DNA from: Krasilnikovozyma curviuscula
Lineage: Eukaryota > Basidiomycota > Tremellomycetes > Cystofilobasidiales > Mrakiaceae
DNA: 14,894 nucleotides
Direction: 5' to 3'
Assembly: GCA_014825775.1 (NCBI GenBank)
Contig: MVAQ01000351.1
Coordinates: forward strand, 1-14,894
Part shown: one piece after another, positions 9,834 through 14,894 of the stretch
Position numbering within the stretch: the stretch's first letter is position 1
How the letters are laid out: every line of letters begins with the position of its first letter
Notes under the pieces: generated by a model
Told to the model about the DNA's origin: nothing
Seen by the model: the letters and a program-made list of their open reading frames with translations, nothing else
Database searches by the model: none
Translations under genes and position numbers: made by a program

Positions 9834-10172
9834 CTTTAGTCCAGTCAGAGACGGCCTGATTAGCCTGTCACAACGCTTTTTGAAATAGATTAGAGGACGG
9901 TGAAAGTTGGACAGAGAGGCCTCTCACGGCTTCGCACGACGACGATTCGGTGAGAGACGAAATTAATTATTTTTTTCCGAATGGATCAGAGACATTGTCC
10001 TGGTCTGTAATGAGTTTGTAATACTTTCTTGTACTACTTGTCTTGTTCCCAGGACTTTGATGAGCTGTCAGACGTTGAGCTCTCGCCGCTGCTGGTAGAA
10101 GAAGCCCTCAGTAAGACCGACAATCGATAGACATACAACAACACCACAGGAAATGCATTCTCTAAAGTAAAC
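9834..10172. other. Gap between DUS4 3' end and transcription factor promoter
   Basis: Both flanking genes are on the - strand, so this 339-base stretch should hold the 3' UTR of the Dus gene and the promoter and leader of the zinc-cluster gene. The - strand has no ATG in the roughly 125 bases before the start at 9833, which supports that start. A perfect palindrome and an overlapping longer stem are listed separately. No gene was seen. Confidence 0.55.
9914..9956 (-). promoter_or_regulatory. Overlapping inverted repeats upstream of the transcription factor
   Basis: GAGAGGCCTCTC at 9914-9925 is a perfect 12-bp palindrome. Its right half extends to CTCTCAC (9921-9927), which is also the exact reverse complement of GTGAGAG at 9950-9956. 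The same segment can therefore pair with either neighbour, but not both. It lies 81-123 bases before the start codon on the coding strand, so it may be promoter DNA (a dimer binding site) or leader RNA. Function is inferred, not shown. Confidence 0.4.
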
Positions 10173-11473
10173 CTAGATCAACCCTCTTTTCAAGATACCC
10201 ATCTCGTCCAACAGATCAAGCACTCCAGCCTGACTCGCAACGTGGTTCAAGTACATCTTCTCCACCTTCCCTCGCCCTCCCATCGCATGAAACCTCGACT
10301 CCATCATGTACGCGATATGTCGGTGGAAGAGAGGGTAGATTAGGCCATAGGATGTTGCAAGTTGGACGAAGCTCTGCGAACAGACGACAGCGGAATGTCA
10401 GCTTCAAGCAGCAGAGAAGGAGTTAAGCAGGAGATGAGACCACTCACATTAACAGCTTCATCAGGTGTCCTCTCGTATCCATCAAACAACGCAGGATTTG
10501 CCAGCAGACCTCTCGCAGCCATGACCCCACTCACACCGCTCCTCCTGCGCATCTCTACCGCGTCGTCCAGACTCCAAATATCTCCGTTCCCTACGACAGG
10601 TACTCTTCCACCAACAACCTCAACACCAAACTTAATACCGTCAAGGTCAACAGGCTCCGTAGACGCCTGCGTTCTCAGACGACCGTGAATGGTGATGTGC
10701 GACACGCCGACCTGAAGCGCCGTCTCAACGAGCCGCTGGGTGTTGCGCAGGTCGGAATCGATTCGGATCTTAATTGACACAGGGTAGTTACTACCCAGTC
10801 GTGCTTTCGCTGTCTTGACGATATCGTGCACCACCTCGGGCTGTCGCAGGAGCCAGGAGCCAATGTGTTCCTTGTACGCCCAGGATTGCGGGCAGCCGCA
10901 GTTCAGATCAATACCATCAACGTAGGGATCTAAAAAATAACTCCTCGAGGTTCGAGGTGTCTAATCAGCAAAAGAAGGACCAGCATGTGATGAAGACGGG
11001 GAAGAGGGTGAGAAACGTACGTATCAATTCAGCAGCATCAGCGAAGCTCTTCCCGTCCTTCGCTGCTAACTGAGCAATCAGCCTACCCCTCACCTTTCTC
11101 TTTCTACCCCCGTTCTTCTCTACCATCTCAAATGTGCCCCTCTCGTGCACCGATGTCGAGAAGTCACTCTCTCGCGCGATTGAGTTGCGAGAGAACTCTT
11201 CGGATAGGATCATAGGCGTGTGGGTGATATGGGTTGAATATTTAGAGACGAGGTGTCGGAAAGGAAGTTTGGAATGTCGGACGAGAGGAGCTAAAAGCCA
11301 GTATGGAATGTCAGGCTCAAGTTGGGAATGAGGAGGTGGTAAAAGGACTTACCGAGCACATTGACGTTTTCAAACTTATCCAGCAGCTCTTGTGGTGGCA
11401 GTACCAAAGGTTGTTCTTGTTCATCGAAGGGTAAAGATTCGTGTTCGCTTGTAAAGTGCTGCAAAACCGTCAT
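10173..11473 (-). CDS. DUS4: tRNA-dihydrouridine synthase, Dus4 type
   Basis: FMN-dependent enzyme reducing uridine to dihydrouridine in the tRNA D-loop; Dus4 members act at U20a/U20b (family knowledge). Exons: 11473-11353, 11290-11021, 10929-10448, 10373-10173, giving 357 aa. Visible motifs: LAPLVRHSKLPFRHLV (~40-55), THTPMIL (63-69), HPYVDGIDLNCGCPQSW with the catalytic Cys as C143, FMN-site K183 in SIKIRID, HGR 211-213, GNGDI 243-247, and AARGLLANPALFDGYE from 267. The C-terminus (FHRHIAYMMESR and beyond) matches Dus4 rather than Dus1-3 as I recall them. Start choice: a probable 5'-UTR intron (11590-11494) puts an in-frame TAA just upstream, making 11473 the first possible ATG. Residues ~92-109 form a basic insertion absent from the compact family core. 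Dus4 assignment is likely; the Dus family is certain. Confidence 0.92.
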
Positions 11474-11493
11474 TCCTCGTCGCACGTCGCAGG

Positions 11494-11590
11494 CTGTGGG
11501 CAAAATTTGAGAAAGAGCTGTGATGAGCTGAACTGACAGGGGAGTGGAGCAGAGAGGAATAACAGATTCAGATCAGAGCAACAGCCTTAC
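11494..11590 (-). other. Probable 5'-UTR intron of the DUS4 gene
   Basis: Reading the - strand, GTAAGG at 11590 and a pyrimidine-containing tract ending CCCACAG at 11494 frame a 97-nt intron of the local size and style. Joining its flanks in the frame of the start codon at 11473 brings an immediate in-frame TAA, so the upstream exon is untranslated. Confidence 0.5.
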
Positions 11591-11759
11591 TTTAGCAATG
11601 AAACGGTGTTGAAGGTCGGTCACTGTTGAGAGAGTCCTTGCCAGTTTTCCGGCTTCTCTTGCAAGAACCTCAAACAGTTACAAAAATACAACATGAACAT
11701 AATTCAACACTAGAATAGAACCCAAATTTAATTCCCTCTTTGTTTCTATTAATCACACC

Positions 11760-12698
11760 TCAACTTATCGGTTTCGAAGGTAATCCAGCAGAAGGCGGCG
11801 GCGCAGGTAACAAACTCGAACCCGATCCAGCTCCAGCAGATAATGATCCCGACTCAGAAGCTTCTTTATCCCTCTTCATCTGGGCGAGTTTAGCTTCGAG
11901 CGCGGCAATTTGGTTGTTGGTCCTAGAAACACCAAGAACACAGCAGCGAAGAGTCAGTCATCGTTTTGCCAGAGTAACTGGACTGACAATACGAGGAACG
12001 AAGATGAAAGAGGGGACATCATACTTACCCTTGAGGAGCTTTCTGCTTCTTCACCATGCTCAACGTTGTCCTCCTCTCACCATTTATCATTGACGTCGAG
12101 CTCGATCGACCTCCCGACACCTGGTGACCTCCTTCTGCGTTCTGAGACTGAGGGATACATGCGAGTATCAAAATATATATTAGAAAGAAGTCAGAAGAGA
12201 AGAGGAAAGGAAGTTGGACTGACTTGTTCTGCGAATGTAACGTTCAAGTTCCTACCTCGAAGCGGTTTCTCATGGAGTGCAACCAGAGCCTTCAAAGCAT
12301 CCTGTTCACATCACGAAACCCATTGGTCAGTCTCAAAACTATCCACCATATGTATGTGAGTCGTTCAAGGGGACAAGCGCCGAGAACTCACATTCTTGTC
12401 CCCAAACTCGATAAAACAATACCCTCTTGGCTTCCCTCTCATGGGCCCGCTCTTGTGAAACAAGAAATCCAGCTTGGCAATCTTGCCATATTTGGAGAAG
12501 ATCTTGATCAGGGTGTGTCTTGACCCCGTAAAAAGGACAAATGTGGACCAAGGAGGGGAGTATGGTCAGGAATTGGCACAGAGAACGGGTAAGGGAGGGA
12601 TAACGGACTCACTCGTCGACTGTGAAATGCAGATTTCCAACGTAAAGTCGAGTTTGGGATCGAGGGGCTGTTGAAGAGGAGGAGGATGTCGAGGCCAT
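11760..12698 (-). CDS. RBM18: RBM18-like single-RRM RNA-binding protein
   Basis: Predicted RNA-binding protein; the cellular role of this family is poorly known. Exons: 12698-12613, 12518-12392, 12301-12224, 12141-12029, 11922-11760, giving 188 aa, close to the ~190 aa of vertebrate RBM18. One RRM spans ~15-97 with RNP2 LYVGNL (18-23) and RNP1 RGYCFIEF (60-67). Between them lies LDFLFHKSGPMRGKPRG, whose FDFLFHKSG-like core is the RBM18 hallmark I recall. The C-terminal ~90 residues are low in complexity: Gly/Ser-rich, then a short helix (NNQIAALEAKLAQMKRDKE) and a Pro/Ser/Gly tail. The start is supported by an in-frame TAG ten codons upstream (12728-12726). Intron 1 ends in a weak TCAAG acceptor, but the join VDEHTLIKIF is in frame and completes the RRM helix. 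Nuclear cap-binding subunit 2 was considered and fits less well. Confidence 0.87.
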
Positions 12699-12948
12699 GG
12701 CGTTTGTGTTGTTGACCGTCAGAAGCTAGGTGTCGCGAGCTGGATTTTGGCTGTGATGTCAATTTTTTCCCCGGGCATTTTCTTAGAACGTAAGTAAGAT
12801 ATAGAACAGAAATGAAGAATTGGCAATGTGTCGCTGGACTAGCTGACAAAAAAGAGTCGCCTGAAAAGAATAAGACGACAGCGCTTGATCTTTCTGAGTG
12901 GACACACATGAAAATATATTAGAAAGGTGTCATGCTATCATCACTGAT

Positions 12949-14894
12949 CTATGCATGTAAATTCGAGAATCCTCTGGAAACGATTGTCCTAGATCTACGG
13001 GCTTTGAGTTTGAGATATTTGTGCAAAAGGTTGATGGCGTCTTTGGAGACGATGAAGAGGCAGGTTCCAAGAGTATTTCTCCACCTGCAGTCAGAGACAG
13101 AAGATTACGATGTGATTAATTGAAGATTATTGTAAAGAAGTTTACAGGTGAATACTCACCAGACTGGATCAATCTCGTCTGGAGTGAAACCTCTATTATC
13201 ACCTGAAAGCACCTTCCACGCATGCCCCAACCCTGAACCCAAGCCAGCCCCAGCCAGACCCAACTTCAGTCTACCAGCTCCTATTTGCTGAACTGGCCTC
13301 AACCCGAGCACCTTTCTTAATACTGGGCTATATCGGCTGAGCATCAGCAGCAGCTGTCCAGAGAGGGCAGAGATCGCAGGTAGAAAGAGCGAGCCGATGA
13401 CGAGTCGTGCGAGGGATGTTCTGGACAAAAACCGGACTTCTAGCGGCTGAGCGTCTTCTTCCTCTGCTGCTTGTTCGTTTTGTTGCTGAGCGTCTTGATC
13501 GTCATCGTCGTTTCGACCAAAGAGATCATTGTCCAACTCTCTGAAGTCGTCTTCGCCGATAACTTAAAAAACACAAAGTGTGGCATGAGTCATCTGCTGT
13601 TAAATTAAAACGGGAAGGGTGTTGTTTACCAATGTCGATATGTGCCTGTCTATGTGGATCCTCCTCACCGTCCTGCCCCGCGGTGCTACTCCTCCTCCTC
13701 TTCAAATTCCCGAGTCCAAACACCAGCTTGTACATCTTCCTTTTCAAAGCGACGTACACCGTCCTCACCAGAGGGAAAACAGCTACGACGAGGCCAAAAT
13801 TAGGTGGGAACTGGAACTGAACCGAGAAAAGTTGGTCGATATCAGACATTGGAGTGGGTGAGGTGAGGTAACGATGGCCATGGATGATGAAGGGCCGCGG
13901 AAGGGCGAGAAGTGGTATGGCGGTGAGGAATGTTTGAAGGGTTGGTATTCGTGAAGCGATCAAGGCGTAAGGAACGAGAGGGGCGTTCACCCAGACAAAC
14001 CATGGCCAGCCCTGCGATAAGAAAGACAATCCTAAGTCCAACGAAGGTCAGAAACCTCTTCTTTAAAGTGACTCACTGTCGGTCCGTCATTCCCTAATAT
14101 CCTTCGCATTGCGTCTCCTCCAAAGAACAGTCTCATCGACGACAGCCCGTGAACGCCAGAAAGAATGACGGCGCTCGCTGCTAATCCACCAAAGAGAGCT
14201 AGAAATACCAGAAGAATATAGAGTCAGAATCTTAGATAATACTGAACAAAATCCAGCTTCACGTACCTCCTGTAATTCCCTGCTCGATGACTCCGTCGCA
14301 CTGGTTCATGATGCGGAGCAGACGACCCTGAGTTTCTTTCACTTTGTATATCGTTTTACATGACGGACATGCGACTGTAAATTTGTTGTTCTGTTGCTGC
14401 TGTTGAGCTATCCACAGGAGGATGCACTGAATCCAGTAAACAAAGTGAGCGCTTTGGCTGAGTTCGAGAGGTCAAATTGCTGCTGACTCACCTTTTCATG
14501 ACCGACGAGAGAGCAATTACATGGGTGAACCCATCTGACACCTTGAGCAATATCTTCTGGTTGAGCGTCTTCCATACAGATCCAACAGCTCCTCCCTTCG
14601 ATATCAGCTTGTGTCGGTTCTCGTCCTCGAGGACCCTCGCTCTTCTTCTGCGACCCTCCTTCAAGAGACGACGTTGACGAACGATCCACAAAAGAGAAGG
14701 CTGGTGCTATTCCAGCACCACGAGCTGGAGCTGGTATCATCCCACCGCCGCCGGTTCGATGTACGTGCGGGTGGTGCGGGTGGTGGTGGTGGTGGTGGTG
14801 GTGACGTTGGTGAGGAGGATTTCGAGGTGGGGCTTGAAGAGCAACTAAGGCTGGCATTGATCCATCTGATCCTTCATCTGATTCCCACTCTTCC
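12949..14894 (-). CDS. RING-CH (MARCH-type) membrane E3 ubiquitin ligase, 5' end missing
   Basis: Predicted membrane-anchored ubiquitin ligase. Exons: 14894(partial)-14492, 14426-14267, 14198-14077, 14011-13630, 13562-13160, 13084-12949; 534 codons are seen and the frame is open at the window edge, so more N-terminus exists. Numbering from the first visible Met (14857): a poly-His run at 19-26, then a RING-CH domain with C91, C94, C113, C115, H120, C123, C142, C145 (CWIC, HPCNCSLVGHEKC, CPSC). The C-x-C-x4-H spacing is shorter than in human MARCH proteins. Hydrophobic stretches at ~176-195, 217-239, 241-259, 288-305 and 394-418 suggest four or five membrane spans. An acidic DDDDQD/Q-rich loop lies at ~360-383, and the C-terminus is basic. 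The overall plan, an N-terminal RING-CH followed by several spans, resembles mitochondrial/ER MARCH5; the organelle is inference. Confidence 0.88.
14770..14803 (-). repeat. CAC trinucleotide repeat coding poly-histidine
   Basis: A (GTG)n run on the + strand, read as CAC codons on the - strand, encodes eight consecutive histidines (14803-14780), followed by Pro-His-His-Pro-His-Val-His. It sits in the disordered-looking N-terminal part of the RING-CH protein. As a pure trinucleotide microsatellite its length probably varies between strains. Confidence 0.85.

Noticed and set aside
10362..10688. 108-codon open frame on the + strand opposite the Dus gene
   Set aside because: It is the antisense shadow of a well-supported Dus exon and has no family signature.
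11760..12698. Nuclear cap-binding protein subunit 2 as identity of the RRM protein
   Set aside because: The DFLFHKSG...GQ/KPRGYCF pattern and length fit RBM18; the tyrosine-rich N-terminal cap-binding segment of CBC20 is absent.
1..14894. A multi-gene defence, biosynthetic or mobile system
   Set aside because: All six genes are unrelated eukaryotic functions with ordinary spacing. No transposase, integrase, terminal repeats, CRISPR-like array or biosynthetic enzyme set was seen on either strand.

Overview
The window looks like nuclear DNA of a basidiomycete fungus. A tremellomycete yeast (Cryptococcus, Kwoniella or Tremella relatives) is the best guess; this is an inference from gene structure, because no marker sequence was searched. 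The genes are dense and cut by many short introns, mostly 60-140 nt, with GTRAGT-type donors, CTAAC/CTGAC-like branch points and NAG acceptors. Promoters are CT-rich and intergenic gaps are a few hundred bases. I saw no mobile element, tRNA, rRNA or CRISPR array.

Layout: 1-902 is a gene-poor CT-rich leader with a poly-C run and a candidate upstream ORF or first exon. On the + strand, 903-3537 is the replication factor Mcm10 (7 exons, 733 aa), and 4011-5521 is uroporphyrinogen decarboxylase (5 exons, 381 aa). Then 5522-6098 is a convergent 3' gap. Four genes follow on the - strand: 9833-6099, a Zn2Cys6 transcription factor (13 exons, 851 aa); 11473-10173, a Dus4-type tRNA-dihydrouridine synthase (4 exons, 357 aa); 12698-11760, an RBM18-like single-RRM protein (5 exons, 188 aa); and from the right edge (14894) to 12949, a RING-CH multi-pass membrane protein whose 5' end lies outside the window.

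I joined exons by hand, requiring frame continuity across every junction. All complete models close without internal stops and keep the family signatures across splice joins: the CCCH zinc finger of Mcm10, the UROD active-site motifs, the six cysteines of the zinc cluster, NCGCP of Dus, the RNP motifs, and the eight RING-CH ligands.

The genes are unrelated housekeeping functions (DNA replication, haem synthesis, tRNA modification, RNA binding, ubiquitin ligation) plus one regulator, so there is no sign of a gene cluster or of an undescribed multi-gene system. The most interesting points are local. A 24-nt microexon carries two of the six zinc ligands of the transcription factor, and its skipping would keep the frame. 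An open frame of 38 codons continues directly after the Mcm10 stop codon. Mcm10 also has a SUMO-interaction-like acidic tail and a possible extra first exon or uORF. Mutually exclusive hairpins lie upstream of the transcription factor start, and retention of its last intron would give an alternative hydrophobic tail.
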